A stretch of DNA of 64,000 nt from the NCBI GenBank assembly GCA_947631955.1, contig CANRNJ010000003.1:124001-188000 (forward strand). The letters are read 5' to 3'. Below the pieces are notes generated by a model. That model was not told the DNA's origin. It ran no database searches and saw nothing but the letters and a program-made list of their open reading frames with translations. The translations under genes and the position numbers were made by a program. This DNA comes from an uncultured Lachnospiraceae bacterium. Its GTDB lineage: Bacteria; Bacillota; Clostridia; Lachnospirales; Lachnospiraceae. Numbering within the stretch: the stretch's first letter is position 1; each line of letters begins with the position of its first letter. This document shows, in pieces, positions 1 through 9,059 of the stretch.

Positions 1-572
1 TCTTTGAAGCGGGTGCGGTCAAAAATAGTGTCGTCGGGGAGAAAATTGATGGTGGTCCCCGTTTCTTTGGTCTTTCCCGTCACCGGCAGGAGCCCGTTCT
101 CCAACTCCATGACAGGGATCCCGCGCTCGTAATCATCCTCGTAGACGAAGCCGCCTGTCTTGACCGTAACATGAAGATGCGCCGACAGCGCGTTGACTAC
201 GGACGAGCCCACACCGTGAAGGCCGCCGCTGGTCTTATAGGCCTCGTTGTCGAATTTTCCTCCGGCGTGGAGCGTGGTAAAGACAAGACGTTCCGCACTG
301 ATCCCTTTCTCGTGCATCCCCACCGGGATCCCACGCCCGTTATCCGATACCGTCGCCGAACCGTCGGCTTCCAATGTGACCCGGATAACAGAGCAGAACC
401 CTGCCAGATGTTCATCCACGGCATTATCCATGATCTCATAGATCAGATGATTCAGCCCTTTGGTGGACACGCTTCCGATATACATGCCCGGCCTGACACG
501 GACCGCTTCCAGTCCTTCCAATACGGTAATACTGGAAGCATCATAATGATTTTCCGAATTTGTTTTTCCCAT
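1..572 (-). CDS. Type IIA DNA topoisomerase subunit B (GyrB/ParE-like), N-terminal 190 residues; 3' end outside window
   Basis: ATPase half of a type II topoisomerase, which binds ATP and closes the clamp on DNA. The reading frame starts at the ATG at 572 after AGAGGA and runs off the left edge. Visible GHKL ATPase motifs are [10 protein letters not shown] (Mg/ATP Asn-Asp-Glu), [19 protein letters not shown] and [18 protein letters not shown]. The start [16 protein letters not shown] and RPGMYIGS are typical of GyrB and ParE. The wording [15 protein letters not shown] and [10 protein letters not shown] leans towards ParE or a second GyrB paralogue, but the C-terminal region that would decide is missing. 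The partner A subunit would be expected downstream, outside the window. Confidence 0.9.
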   Translation of the reverse strand, partial: MGKTNSENHYDASSITVLEGLEAVRVRPGMYIGSVSTKGLNHLIYEIMDNAVDEHLAGFCSVIRVTLEADGSATVSDNGRGIPVGMHEKGISAERLVFTTLHAGGKFDNEAYKTSGGLHGVGSSVVNALSAHLHVTVKTGGFVYEDDYERGIPVMELENGLLPVTGKTKETGTTINFLPDDTIFDRTRFK

Positions 573-676
573 GTGATCGTTCCTCTATCATTTCGCATTA
601 CAGATCGTTTCACGCATATCATATCCACGGCATGCATAAAGCGCCGCACCGCGCCGTACCGCAGCATCCGAAAGTC

Positions 677-2872
677 TTACAGATACTCGATCAGTTCCTT
701 CGGGAGATACCGGTGGACCATTTCCTCCAGCTGGACGGAATCGATCGGTTTCGACAGATAATCTTTAAAGCCTTCCCGCAGGTATTCTTCCTTGGCGCCG
801 ACGATCGCATTGGCCGTCAGCGCTATCACGACCGTCCCGCTTTCCTGATATTCTTTCATCTTCTGCATATTGTGCAGCGTTTCTATACCGTCCATCTCCG
901 GCATCATATGATCCAGCAGAATGATATCATAGTGATTGGCCTTCACTTTTTCCAGACACTCTGCCCCGCTCAGCGCAGAGTCAAACTGGACCTTGAGCCG
1001 CTTTAAAAGGCCCTTGACCACCGTGATGTTGACGCGGGTATCATCGACCGCCAGAATACGCGCTCTTGGCGCCGCAAAAGGCTTTTTGCCATCGTCTTTT
1101 TCCGCTTCGGAATCGTCCGCCGCCATTTTGTAATTGCCCAGAAGTTCGGTTCCCGCTACTTTCTGCGGGATCACGAAAGAAAAGGTGCTCCCCTTCCCGT
1201 ACAGGCTCTCCACCGTCAGATTTCCGCCCATCATTTCAAGCAGACGCTTGGTGATGCTGAGTCCGAGTCCGGTTCCCTCGATATTCTTGTTCTTATTCAG
1301 GTCCAGTCTGGTAAAAGGATCGAAGAGCAGATACAGTTCGTCTTCTTTGATGCCGATCCCGGTGTCGGATACCGATACCCACAGATTGATCGTGCCGTCC
1401 TTATTGTCAACGAAATCGACCTGAAGCTTCACGGATCCTTCTTTTGTATATTTGACCGAGTTGGTCAAAAGGTTGGTGATGCACTGTTTGATGCGCTTTT
1501 CATCCCCGTGGAGCATCTTCGGAAGTTTTTCGTCCGTCTTGATGCTGAAATTAAGATTTTTCTCTTCGGCCCGCAGCGATATCATATTTTCAATATCTAA
1601 AAGCAGGCTTCCCATGTTATAGTCGGACTCCATGATCTCCATTTTACTGGATTCGATCTTGGAGAGATCCAGAATATCGTTGATAATGGACAGAAGGACT
1701 TTTCCCGCGCTGTGGATGTTCGTCGCGTATTCTTTGACACTGTCCGATTCGGCCTCGCGCAGGATCATCTCATTCATGCCGAGAACAGCGTTGATCGGTG
1801 TCCGGATCTCATGCGACATGCGCGCAAGGAAAGAACTTTTGGCCTCATTGGCCCTTTCCGCGTCCTCTTTCAGTTCGATCAGCTGCTTCGTATACAAGTA
1901 GTTGTCCGTCATATCAAAGATCCGGTACAGGATACCCGCTTTCCGCTGATTATCATCAAATATCTCGTTGCTCTGCCATTTATAGAAACGCTCCTGAATG
2001 ATAAATCCGTCCGCATGCAGGTCCATAAAGCGGAGCACCTGCTCTTCCACTACGCTCTTGTCGTCCCAGTCGATATTCGGAAAAACAGTGCTGATCTCTT
2101 TATTGTGATAAACGACCGAGCCGAGTTCGTCCGCCACCAGAATCCCTTCCCGGATCTCGTCCACGACTCTGTCCTTGGCGTTCTTGACCGTATCGAACAG
2201 CCGGTATCGGAACATAACGACCACAAGCAATGCTTCTGCGATCAGCATCGACAGCGGATAGGAGTCGTAAGCGCCGAACAGGCCCGCCATGCGCAGTATC
2301 CAGATTACGATAGGCACCAACGATGCCACGAGGATCAGGCGCAGTTCGGGACGCTTTTCGCCTTTGTGCTCCATTACGGACTGGAGCATGATCAGCGCGA
2401 TCAGAATCCCCATAACGGTGATCGTGATCGTCCACCAGTAATAAAAGATCCCCGGTTCATAGATCCACAGATATATGCCGTCCTGCTCGGTATATGTGAT
2501 GCTCTTGTAATAAAGAGTGTGATAATCCATCGTAAATACCAGCAGGAGGATAAAGACGTTGCTTATGGAATAAAAGATCTTTATCGCCCTGAGGCTCTTG
2601 TTATGCTGATGGCTGCTGTACAGACAGACAAAATAGAGGAAACTCAGCAGACCTATCGTCGTGCCAAGATATTCTATCTTGACGGCCAGTCTGGTCACAT
2701 CAATCTGCGTGCTCTGCAGCTCGTAAAAATATCCCGTCACATCAAGGAACGTAAACAGAGATCCGGCAAACAGGATCTTCTGCTGCTGGGACGGTCTGGC
2801 GCTGTACACCAGAAGGATCAATATAAAACTGACTATGATTCCCACACCATGCAGGACGACCATCATGTTCAT
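677..2872 (-). CDS. Membrane hybrid sensor histidine kinase with C-terminal receiver domain
   Basis: 731-residue sensor kinase. Residues 1-225 hold about seven hydrophobic helices resembling the 7TM N-terminal sensor domain of histidine kinases. A PAS-like stretch follows at about 230-330. The HisKA H-box is SFLARMSHEIRTPINAVLG (His near 355), the N-box ITNLLTNSVKYT near 466, and the G-boxes SDTGIGI and GTGLGLSI lie near 502-540. A receiver domain begins near 604 (ILAVDD) with the phospho-acceptor Asp in LLDHMMPEMDG. There is no C-terminal HPt, so phosphate must go to a separate HPt protein, or the receiver is regulatory. The signal is unknown. The start follows AGAGGATGTATT and a strong sigma-A promoter lies upstream. 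Confidence 0.93.
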   Translation of the reverse strand: MNMMVVLHGVGIIVSFILILLVYSARPSQQQKILFAGSLFTFLDVTGYFYELQSTQIDVTRLAVKIEYLGTTIGLLSFLYFVCLYSSHQHNKSLRAIKIFYSISNVFILLLVFTMDYHTLYYKSITYTEQDGIYLWIYEPGIFYYWWTITITVMGILIALIMLQSVMEHKGEKRPELRLILVASLVPIVIWILRMAGLFGAYDSYPLSMLIAEALLVVVMFRYRLFDTVKNAKDRVVDEIREGILVADELGSVVYHNKEISTVFPNIDWDDKSVVEEQVLRFMDLHADGFIIQERFYKWQSNEIFDDNQRKAGILYRIFDMTDNYLYTKQLIELKEDAERANEAKSSFLARMSHEIRTPINAVLGMNEMILREAESDSVKEYATNIHSAGKVLLSIINDILDLSKIESSKMEIMESDYNMGSLLLDIENMISLRAEEKNLNFSIKTDEKLPKMLHGDEKRIKQCITNLLTNSVKYTKEGSVKLQVDFVDNKDGTINLWVSVSDTGIGIKEDELYLLFDPFTRLDLNKNKNIEGTGLGLSITKRLLEMMGGNLTVESLYGKGSTFSFVIPQKVAGTELLGNYKMAADDSEAEKDDGKKPFAAPRARILAVDDTRVNITVVKGLLKRLKVQFDSALSGAECLEKVKANHYDIILLDHMMPEMDGIETLHNMQKMKEYQESGTVVIALTANAIVGAKEEYLREGFKDYLSKPIDSVQLEEMVHRYLPKELIEYL

Positions 2873-2931
2873 AATACATCCTCTTACGATTTGCTGTCGC
2901 TGTATACCGGATATCCCGACATACCTTTTAT

Positions 2932-2960
2932 ATTATATCCGACAAAATCTATAGAAACAA
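2932..2960 (-). promoter_or_regulatory. Sigma-A type promoter for the hybrid kinase
   Basis: On the minus strand TTGTTT (2955-2960), a 17-base spacer and TATAAT (2932-2937) lie 60-90 bases ahead of the kinase start. Perfect -10 box and optimal spacing. Confidence 0.7.
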
Positions 2961-2976
2961 GTTTAAATTCTTAAAT

Positions 2977-3723
2977 CTATCGATAGCGCTCCGCCACCTC
3001 ATACAGATACTCCCGGCCCCGTTTTCCGGGCCGGATAAGAAATCCCATATGCATAAGCAGCGGCAGCGCCGTTCCGGCCAGATCCCTGTGTATGCCCGCC
3101 GCCTGCGCAAATTCCCTGACGGTAAATGCGCCGTCCAGTTCATACGGGATCAATCCCAAGAAGTCTTCCGTCCGCTCTATCAGCACTTCGTCATACAGGG
3201 CAAGCGGCATCCGGTCATACCGGCTGGATCCTCTTTTTCTGTTTCTGCTCCACCCGTTCAGCAATCTGTATTCATCCATATCGATCAACGGAAAAGCAAA
3301 CGACAGGTTGGGATGTCCAAGATACTGCTTGATCTTGTACAGTTCCGGGAAGGCGTGGTATACGCTGCCTGTCACCGGGGATCTATGTTTGGGTGACAGA
3401 CTGCCCGATTCCTCATCGATCCAAATGACCCACTTGCTGTGCGGTATCGGCAGCACGACCGTCACCGGATATGACGGCAGAAAGGCTTCCAGTTTCGGCC
3501 GCAGCTTGTTAAAATTCCCGTTCTGGATCTCAATGATGCGCTTTCCGGTATAAATATCCGCAATATAGCCTTCGATCGGCACTTCATGAAAATCCTCGTT
3601 CGGTTCATAGTACAGCTTCATCACCGCATGCACCGTCTTTTCACGAAGCGTTCCGAAACCGTGCGGATCGTTCTGTTTTAATAAAACTTTCATTTTCGCC
3701 TGTTCAAAGGCTTGTCTGTCCAT
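2977..3723 (-). CDS. Uncharacterised protein with a possible PD-(D/E)XK-like motif and a C-terminal winged-helix-like region
   Basis: 248 residues, no family recognised with certainty. Residues 25-100 contain an early Glu (LREKTVHAVMKLYYEP), then YIADIYTGKRIIEIQNGNF and a conserved-looking block VTVVLPIPHSKWVIWIDEESG. The order helix-Glu, strand-Asp, strand-Glu-x-Gln resembles the restriction-endonuclease fold, where E-x-Q can replace E-x-K. The last 60 residues (FTVREFAQAAGIHRDLAG...LLMHMGFLIRPGKRGREYLYEV) read like a winged helix with a final beta wing. No signal peptide or membrane segment. It has its own promoter and stands as a single gene between the kinase and the divergent GGDEF gene. 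A cytosolic DNA- or RNA-acting role is only an inference. Confidence 0.75.
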   Translation of the reverse strand: MDRQAFEQAKMKVLLKQNDPHGFGTLREKTVHAVMKLYYEPNEDFHEVPIEGYIADIYTGKRIIEIQNGNFNKLRPKLEAFLPSYPVTVVLPIPHSKWVIWIDEESGSLSPKHRSPVTGSVYHAFPELYKIKQYLGHPNLSFAFPLIDMDEYRLLNGWSRNRKRGSSRYDRMPLALYDEVLIERTEDFLGLIPYELDGAFTVREFAQAAGIHRDLAGTALPLLMHMGFLIRPGKRGREYLYEVAERYR

Positions 3724-3799
3724 ACTCGGCCACAGATCTCCATTATTTCCGCCGTCTTAACGCCGGTTTTTTCCAAAGCGTATCTTACGCGCCTATTCC

Positions 3800-3828
3800 A
3801 TTATAGCGGCGGCCGCCCTTCCAAACAA
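3800..3828 (-). promoter_or_regulatory. Sigma-A type promoter for the 2977-3723 gene
   Basis: TTGTTT (3823-3828), 17 bases, TATAAT (3800-3805) on the minus strand. The -35 and -10 hexamers are identical to those of the neighbouring kinase promoter; the spacer is very GC-rich and contains GCGGCCGC. Confidence 0.7.
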
Positions 3829-3900
3829 GCCCGGACCGTTTTTCTTCGTATTTTTGTGCGGATCTTGAAGAAATAATGAAAAAGGAATAAGAAATTGTAA

Positions 3901-3929
3901 TTTACTTTGCATAAAATATGCTATATAAT
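3901..3929 (+). promoter_or_regulatory. Promoter of the diguanylate cyclase gene with a palindrome in its spacer
   Basis: TTTACT (3901-3906), a 17-base spacer, TATAAT (3924-3929). The spacer carries a perfect 5-3-5 inverted repeat GCATA-AAA-TATGC (3909-3921), a plausible operator position. Transcription would begin near 3936. Confidence 0.65.
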
Positions 3930-4011
3930 CACTTTGTATCCGGCATGGGACCCGCCTGTCCGCAGGTTTCCTGCCGAATATACACTTTTTTTCAAAGGAT
4001 CCGTATCTATC

Positions 4012-5097
4012 ATGAAAAAAACTGCAGCACAGGACTCCCGGCTCGTCCGGTTTTTACTGTTTTTATCTGACTATAAATTTCACTTGATGATCTATTCCAT
4101 CGGCATCGTGCATATGACGTTCTTTTTTCTGTTCCTTTATCTGCATGTAATGCCTATGGCGGTCTTTAATGTATTCAGCGTTCTGACCTACGCCGCGTGC
4201 GCGTTTATGCTCCGCAGCCTGAAGCGGCTGTTTGCCGTTTTCTTTGCCACCTATCTGGAGATCCTTCTCCATTCCCTTGCCGCCGCGGTATGCGTCGGAT
4301 GGCAGTACGGCTTTTCGCTCTATGTACTGGCCCTGATTCCCTTTTGCTATTACATGTGCAATAACTTAGTCAAAGGCCGCAGAAAATACATCGTGGCGAC
4401 ATGGCTCGGCTTCATCGCTTTTGCCGCTTATGCCGCATGCAGGATGATCATCCTCTTTCGGCCGCCGCTGTACGGCCTGTCGCTGCCGCCTGTATTTTCC
4501 TTCTTCATCTATATGTTCAACGCATCCAGCACCTGCATTTTCATGATCGTCTTCTCCTTGATCTTTCTGCTGGAGATCCATCTGTCCGCAAACAAACTGA
4601 GCCGGCAGAATGAACTGCTGGAAAGATTAGCGAACACGGATCCGCTGACAGGCCTGTACAACCGAAGGAGCATGCAGGTATTCCTTGATCACGCGGCGGA
4701 ATCGGAAACAGACTTCTGTCTTGCCATGTGCGATATAGATGATTTCAAGAAAGTAAACGACACCTACGGGCATGATGCAGGCGACATCGTCCTGAAGGAG
4801 ATCGCCGAGATCATGAAACACGAAACGGGCAATCAGGGGTATGTCTGCCGCTGGGGCGGCGAAGAGATCCTGATCTTAAGCAGCGCAAATTCGGATCAGA
4901 CGCGCGAGATAATGGAGAAGATACGCCGCAGCATTGGCAATCATATCTTTGAGAGCAGGGAAAAACTGTTTCACTGTTCCGTTACGATCGGAATTGCCGC
5001 CCACAAGAACGGCGGTTTCGTTGAAGACACGATAAATCTGGCCGATTACAATTTGTATCAGGGTAAAAGGAGCGGAAAAAACAAGGTGGTCAGCTGA
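4012..5097 (+). CDS. Membrane diguanylate cyclase (GGDEF domain, GGEEI variant)
   Basis: 361 residues from the ATG at 4012. A longer frame opens at a TTG at 3907, but that codon lies inside the promoter spacer, so it cannot be the start. AAAGGA precedes the chosen ATG, at a slightly long distance. Residues 15-190 hold about six hydrophobic helices of no recognised sensor type. A linker with ELLERLANTDPLTGLYNRR leads into a GGDEF domain with DIDDFKKVNDTYGHDAGD and the active loop RWGGEEI at about 282. No RxxD inhibitory site is present five residues before the loop, so product inhibition at that site is not expected. Predicted to make cyclic di-GMP from two GTP. Confidence 0.93.
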   Translation: MKKTAAQDSRLVRFLLFLSDYKFHLMIYSIGIVHMTFFFLFLYLHVMPMAVFNVFSVLTYAACAFMLRSLKRLFAVFFATYLEILLHSLAAAVCVGWQYGFSLYVLALIPFCYYMCNNLVKGRRKYIVATWLGFIAFAAYAACRMIILFRPPLYGLSLPPVFSFFIYMFNASSTCIFMIVFSLIFLLEIHLSANKLSRQNELLERLANTDPLTGLYNRRSMQVFLDHAAESETDFCLAMCDIDDFKKVNDTYGHDAGDIVLKEIAEIMKHETGNQGYVCRWGGEEILILSSANSDQTREIMEKIRRSIGNHIFESREKLFHCSVTIGIAAHKNGGFVEDTINLADYNLYQGKRSGKNKVVS

Positions 5098-5098
5098 T

Positions 5099-5866
5099 CT
5101 ATAACTGTTTTGCGTTCCTGTCACCATGCAGGATCCTCTCCCGGTCCGAAGCGCTCGGTTCGACCACGTTGCCGTTCCTGTCGTAATAAGTCAAAAGCGT
5201 AGAATTGTGAGCCACGGTCTTTCTGCCGTTATCGGTGAGCAGACTCAACACATGGGACAGATCGCCGCTTTTCAGATACGGCTGCACTTCCCGGTCGATC
5301 CGCACTTCTTCGCTCCGCATCTGAAAGGTCAATTCTTCCGCGGTAGGCGGATGCTCTTGGAACGGGCTGTCTGCCTCTTTGGCAGTTTCGCCGTTCTCCT
5401 CATTCTTCAGTTTTTCTATCTGCTCCGGCTCTGTTTCCAACGCCGCAGCAGACTGTTCTATGCCGATTCCGCTTTCCGCCTCTTTCGGCGCGTCGTACCA
5501 GATACGGTGCAGAATGGCTTTGACGGCATCCATTACGGTCCGCACCATACCGCGCAGCGATTCCAGAGCGGAAGGCTGTTTGGTGTCCGTCCCTTCCGTG
5601 TCCCGGCCGGGGGACTTCACACGGCGGAGCGCTTCCTGCCCCTGTCCGGATAACTCCAGACGGACGCCCTCACGGTCCGCATCTGAATTTCGCGTATTTC
5701 CCGATGCGGTCTTATCGATCTTTTCTTTCTGTTCTTCCCTTGAAAGGTTTGTGCCGTTTCCGTAGTCCAGACGGAATTTCTCCCCCTCCTCGATCCTGCT
5801 GCCGGGGTTGACGTTCTTCGTTCTGGAATATTCATACGGATTATTATTATCGATCCTGTTTACCAT
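5099..5866 (-). CDS. Hypothetical hydrophilic protein
   Basis: 255 residues, family not recognised. It is rich in Glu, Lys, Arg, Asn and Gln and has no signal peptide or clear membrane segment; one amphipathic stretch (SLRGMVRTVMDAVKAILHRIW) lies near 103-123. The C-terminal 90 residues (from AEELTFQMRSEEVRIDREVQPYL) look like a compact conserved part and end YYDRNGNVVEPSASDRERI. The start follows GGAAAGAGATCTGATAT. It begins 70 bases after leuD in the same direction and may be read with it; its stop lies two bases from the stop of the convergent cyclase gene. Confidence 0.7.
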   Translation of the reverse strand: MVNRIDNNNPYEYSRTKNVNPGSRIEEGEKFRLDYGNGTNLSREEQKEKIDKTASGNTRNSDADREGVRLELSGQGQEALRRVKSPGRDTEGTDTKQPSALESLRGMVRTVMDAVKAILHRIWYDAPKEAESGIGIEQSAAALETEPEQIEKLKNEENGETAKEADSPFQEHPPTAEELTFQMRSEEVRIDREVQPYLKSGDLSHVLSLLTDNGRKTVAHNSTLLTYYDRNGNVVEPSASDRERILHGDRNAKQL

Positions 5867-5936
5867 ATATCAGATCTCTTTCCTGCTTTCGCAGAATCCG
5901 CCGCCATCCGGCGGTCCGCCTTATACTGCCTGAGAA

Positions 5937-6425
5937 CTATTTACGGTTGATATAATTGACCAATCCTTCCGCATCGATGATCTTCTGCATAAATTCCGGA
6001 AAGGCCTGCCCTTGATAAGTGGTATTCTTAGTCACGTCCGTGATGATGCCGCTGTCGAAATCCACTTCCACGGTATCCCCCGCTGCGATTTCTCTTGCCG
6101 CCTCCGGACATTCAATGATCGGCAGCCCGATATTGATCGCGTTGCGGTAAAAGATCCTTGCAAATGTTTCCGCGATAACGCAGCTTACCCCCGCCGCCTT
6201 GATCGCTATGGGCGCATGTTCTCTGGAAGATCCGCAGCCAAAATTCTTGGTCGCCACAATGATATCGCCTTGCGATACTTTATGGATGAACTCCTTATCG
6301 ATATCTTCCATACAGTGCGCCGCAAGTTCTGCCGGATCTGAAGAATTGAGATATCTTGCCGGAATGATCACGTCCGTATCCACATTATCCCCGTATTTAA
6401 AAACCGTTCCCTTTGCTGCTTTCAT
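5937..6425 (-). CDS. leuD: 3-isopropylmalate dehydratase small subunit
   Basis: 162 residues, the short LeuD/HacB-like type. Swivel domain of isopropylmalate isomerase, which works with LeuC to convert 2- to 3-isopropylmalate in leucine synthesis. Family motifs: [13 protein letters not shown] near 14-26 and [14 protein letters not shown] (substrate-binding loop) near 62-75, then [15 protein letters not shown]. The start has GAGCGAGG eight bases upstream. It lies 82 bases downstream of leuC and is evidently co-transcribed. Confidence 0.96.
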   Translation of the reverse strand: MKAAKGTVFKYGDNVDTDVIIPARYLNSSDPAELAAHCMEDIDKEFIHKVSQGDIIVATKNFGCGSSREHAPIAIKAAGVSCVIAETFARIFYRNAINIGLPIIECPEAAREIAAGDTVEVDFDSGIITDVTKNTTYQGQAFPEFMQKIIDAEGLVNYINRK

Positions 6426-6507
6426 ATCAAAAACCTCGCTCTTTCTGTTTTCTTTGTTATTGCGGCGGACGGCGCCTGTCCCTTCACGGCGTGCCGCCTT
6501 CTGCGGA

Positions 6508-7773
6508 TCACTTCAAACGGCACGGACAGGAAATCCTGCCTTCCACCGCACTGGCAGCCGCAACTGCCGGACTGGCAAGATAGATTTCGGACTCCACATG
6601 TCCCATACGTCCCACAAAATTGCGGTTTGTCGTGGATACGCACCGTTCTCCCTGCGCCAAGATCCCCATATATCCGCCAAGGCAGGGGCCGCACGTCGGC
6701 GTACTTACCACAGCGCCCGCTTCGATAAAGATCTTCAACAGACCCTCTTCCATCGCCTGCATGTAGACCGCCTGCGTCGCCGGAATGACGATACAGCGGA
6801 GTCCTTTCGCCACATGTCTTCCCTTTAATACTTTTGCCGCGGCGCGCATATCTTCCATACGTCCGTTTGTGCAGGAACCGATCACGACCTGATCGATCCG
6901 GATATCTTCCTTGATCTCATCGATCGTCTTTGTATTTTCCGGCAGATGCGGAAAAGCGATCGTAGGTCTTAATCTGCTTAAGTCAATAGTATACTCTTCA
7001 TCATATACCGCATCTTCATCCGCCTCATAGACCGTGTACGGTCTGTCGGAATGTTCTTTCATATAAGCGGCCGCCAGATCATCTACCGGGAAAATGCCGT
7101 TTTTCCCACCGGCTTCTATTGCCATATTGGCAATCGTGAAACGATCGTCCATCGTGAGATTTCCGACGCCGTCCCCCACAAACTCCATGGACTTGTAGAG
7201 CGCGCCGTCCACGCCGATCATCCCGATGATATGCAGGATCACATCCTTGCCGCTCACCCACTCGGACGGTCTGCCGACAAGATTAAAGCGGATCGCGGAC
7301 GGCACCTTGAACCACGCCTTGCCCGTCGCCATGCCCGCAGCCATATCCGTGCTGCCGACGCCCGTCGAGAAAGCTCCTAGGGCTCCGTATGTACATGTAT
7401 GTGAATCGGCGCCGATGATCACATCTCCTGCCACCGTCAAACCTTTCTCCGGCAACAGCGCATGTTCGATCCCCATCTCGCCCACTTCAAAATAGTTGGT
7501 GATGTTGTTGCGGTATGCAAATTCTCTGACACACTTGCAATGCTCCGCGGATTTGATGTCTTTATTAGGAACAAAATGATCCGGAACGAGCGCAATCTTA
7601 TCTTTATCAAACACCCCGTCCACATTCATTTTTTCCATTTCCTTGATCGCTACCGGGCTGGTGATGTCGTTGCCGAGCACCAGATCCAAATCTGCCTCGA
7701 TCAACTGCCCCGCCTCCACTTTATCAAGTCCCGCATGCGCTGCGAGAATCTTCTGCGTCATTGTCATTCCCAT
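6508..7773 (-). CDS. leuC: 3-isopropylmalate dehydratase large subunit
   Basis: 421 residues, the length of the archaeal/clostridial LeuC2-type enzyme rather than the roughly 466-residue enterobacterial one. Aconitase-family 4Fe-4S hydro-lyase. Cluster cysteines are in GSCTNG (near 301) and PTCGPC (near 361 and 364); [13 protein letters not shown] and the end RISCPC are also typical. GGAGG stands eight bases before the ATG. It heads a leuC-leuD unit. leuA and leuB are not in the window. Confidence 0.97.
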   Translation of the reverse strand: MGMTMTQKILAAHAGLDKVEAGQLIEADLDLVLGNDITSPVAIKEMEKMNVDGVFDKDKIALVPDHFVPNKDIKSAEHCKCVREFAYRNNITNYFEVGEMGIEHALLPEKGLTVAGDVIIGADSHTCTYGALGAFSTGVGSTDMAAGMATGKAWFKVPSAIRFNLVGRPSEWVSGKDVILHIIGMIGVDGALYKSMEFVGDGVGNLTMDDRFTIANMAIEAGGKNGIFPVDDLAAAYMKEHSDRPYTVYEADEDAVYDEEYTIDLSRLRPTIAFPHLPENTKTIDEIKEDIRIDQVVIGSCTNGRMEDMRAAAKVLKGRHVAKGLRCIVIPATQAVYMQAMEEGLLKIFIEAGAVVSTPTCGPCLGGYMGILAQGERCVSTTNRNFVGRMGHVESEIYLASPAVAAASAVEGRISCPCRLK

Positions 7774-7825
7774 GACTGTTACCTCCTGTCGCTGTGCTCG
7801 TGTAGATATTTTTCATATGAGTATT

Positions 7826-7854
7826 ATTGTAGCATAGAATAGCGGTTATGAAAA
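7826..7854 (-). promoter_or_regulatory. Probable promoter of leuCD
   Basis: TTTTCA (7849-7854), 17 bases, TACAAT (7826-7831) on the minus strand, about 55 bases ahead of leuC. The -10 box is good and the -35 box weak. No T-box or other leader element could be recognised in the short leader. Confidence 0.5.
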
Positions 7855-7931
7855 ATGTTTTTTAGAAATTAAGAAAACAAAGGAAAACAAATAAAGGAAA
7901 ACAGGTTCATGAAAAACAAAGGAGATCAGGC

Positions 7932-7957
7932 AGGCTGTCCGGCCCATACGGCAGCCT
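7932..7957. terminator. Hairpin terminator, possibly bidirectional, after the methyltransferase gene
   Basis: AGGCTG pairs with CAGCCT (plus an inner CCG/CGG), just past the methyltransferase stop. On plus it is followed by TCTCTTTTTT; on minus the T-rich tract is weaker and begins about ten bases after the stem. Confidence 0.5.
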
Positions 7958-7970
7958 TCTCTTTTTTCGC

Positions 7971-8723
7971 TTACTTTTGCGCCACCGCAGTAAATTCTCC
8001 GGGCAGATCTTTGTTCTCCCATGCGGGATGCTCGTCGAACCGTTTCAGGCAGAAACCGGTGCGGAGTATGGAATTAAGGATCTCGCTTATCGTATATTTT
8101 CTGTACATGCATCTCGGCATCTGTCTTCGAATGTCCTCCCCGTAAAATCTGGCGTGCGCCATCTCGCCCTCAAATACCTCCGTCGAAAAATACCCCATTG
8201 TGGGCTGTTCCAGTTTCAGGCTGTCCATGATCTTGGTAAAAGGATGAAAATCGCTGCAGATCATTTTCCCGCCCGGTTTTAACAGGGCGTACATGATCTT
8301 CATAAATTCGTCGATATCATGAAAATAATGCAGTACGCCGCCTTCCATGAATACCACGTCGAAACAGCCGCAGTACTTTGCCATATCGATCTCTAAAATG
8401 TCGCAGACTTCATAACCGATATCGACGCCTGCCGCTTCGGCCGTTTCCATAGCGTACCTCTTATTATCCTCGGAAATGTCAAATACGGTGACCTGAGCGC
8501 CCAGAAGGGCAAGCGGGACCGCTTTCTTGCCGCAGGAACCGCAGATATTGGCAATCCGTACGCCTTCATAACCGTCAAAATAATCTGCATAGCGTCTGAG
8601 CATCCCGGCAGGATCTTCTTTGTCTTTTTGCGCCCTTTCCGACGGCGTACCGGCAGTCCTGACCCAAAAACCGTATGCATCATATTCCCAAGCTTTTTTG
8701 TTCTGTGCGCTGTAGTCTTTCAT
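7971..8723 (-). CDS. Class I SAM-dependent methyltransferase
   Basis: 250 residues from the ATG at 8721-8723, which has AGGAGG 12 bases upstream; an upstream in-frame start at 8837 lacks such support. The SAM-binding Rossmann region reads IANICGSCGKKAVPLALLGA followed by VTVFDISEDNKRYA, with VCDILEID and VFMEGGVLHYF as the next motifs. The FYGEDIRRQMPRCMYRKYTISEILN segment and the C-terminal strand ending GEFTAVAQK are typical of this group. The substrate cannot be told from sequence. It is a single gene with a terminator behind it, between the leu genes and the coiled-coil gene. Confidence 0.9.
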   Translation of the reverse strand: MKDYSAQNKKAWEYDAYGFWVRTAGTPSERAQKDKEDPAGMLRRYADYFDGYEGVRIANICGSCGKKAVPLALLGAQVTVFDISEDNKRYAMETAEAAGVDIGYEVCDILEIDMAKYCGCFDVVFMEGGVLHYFHDIDEFMKIMYALLKPGGKMICSDFHPFTKIMDSLKLEQPTMGYFSTEVFEGEMAHARFYGEDIRRQMPRCMYRKYTISEILNSILRTGFCLKRFDEHPAWENKDLPGEFTAVAQK

Positions 8724-8967
8724 CGAACGCGCTGTCCTCCTTTCGGATAAGTTGACACATGATATCTTATCATACCGCGGCAGTTTAGTCCACCTGTGCC
8801 AAGCACAGCGGCCGCCTGATGAATGAATACCAGACATATACCAAAGCCGATCGCAATGTCTGGATTACTGTCCAAGCTGATTGAGGCGTGCCTTATAAAA
8901 AAGGACTGCCGTCGGAGCCGGAAAACCGGATCGGCGCGGAAGGTATGCCGATGATCGCAGAAAAATA
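8724..8967. other. Intergenic region without a recognised gene
   Basis: No coding frame is supported here. It must hold the methyltransferase promoter: on minus a weak candidate is TGGACT, 17 bases, TAAGAT near 8770-8800. Confidence 0.5.
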
Positions 8968-9018
8968 AGCAGAAAAATAAAGAGTCGGCAGCCTGCGGAT
9001 TCTATCCGTAAGCTGCCG
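8968..9018 (-). terminator. Rho-independent terminator of the coiled-coil gene
   Basis: Stem CGGCAGC/GCTGCCG (8986-8992 and 9012-9018) with an inner CGGAT/ATCCG stem and loop AGA, followed on minus by ACTCTTTATTTTT. Confidence 0.85.
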
Positions 9019-9059
9019 TATGAAAATGAAAGAAGGATGAAACCGATAATCAATATCGT

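Noticed and set aside
1712..2974. 420-codon open frame on plus
   Set aside because: Antisense to the hybrid kinase; the sense frame has all kinase motifs and a proper promoter. Long antisense frames are common here because of codon composition.
3907..4011. N-terminal extension of the diguanylate cyclase from a TTG
   Set aside because: The TTG lies between the -35 and -10 boxes of the gene's promoter.
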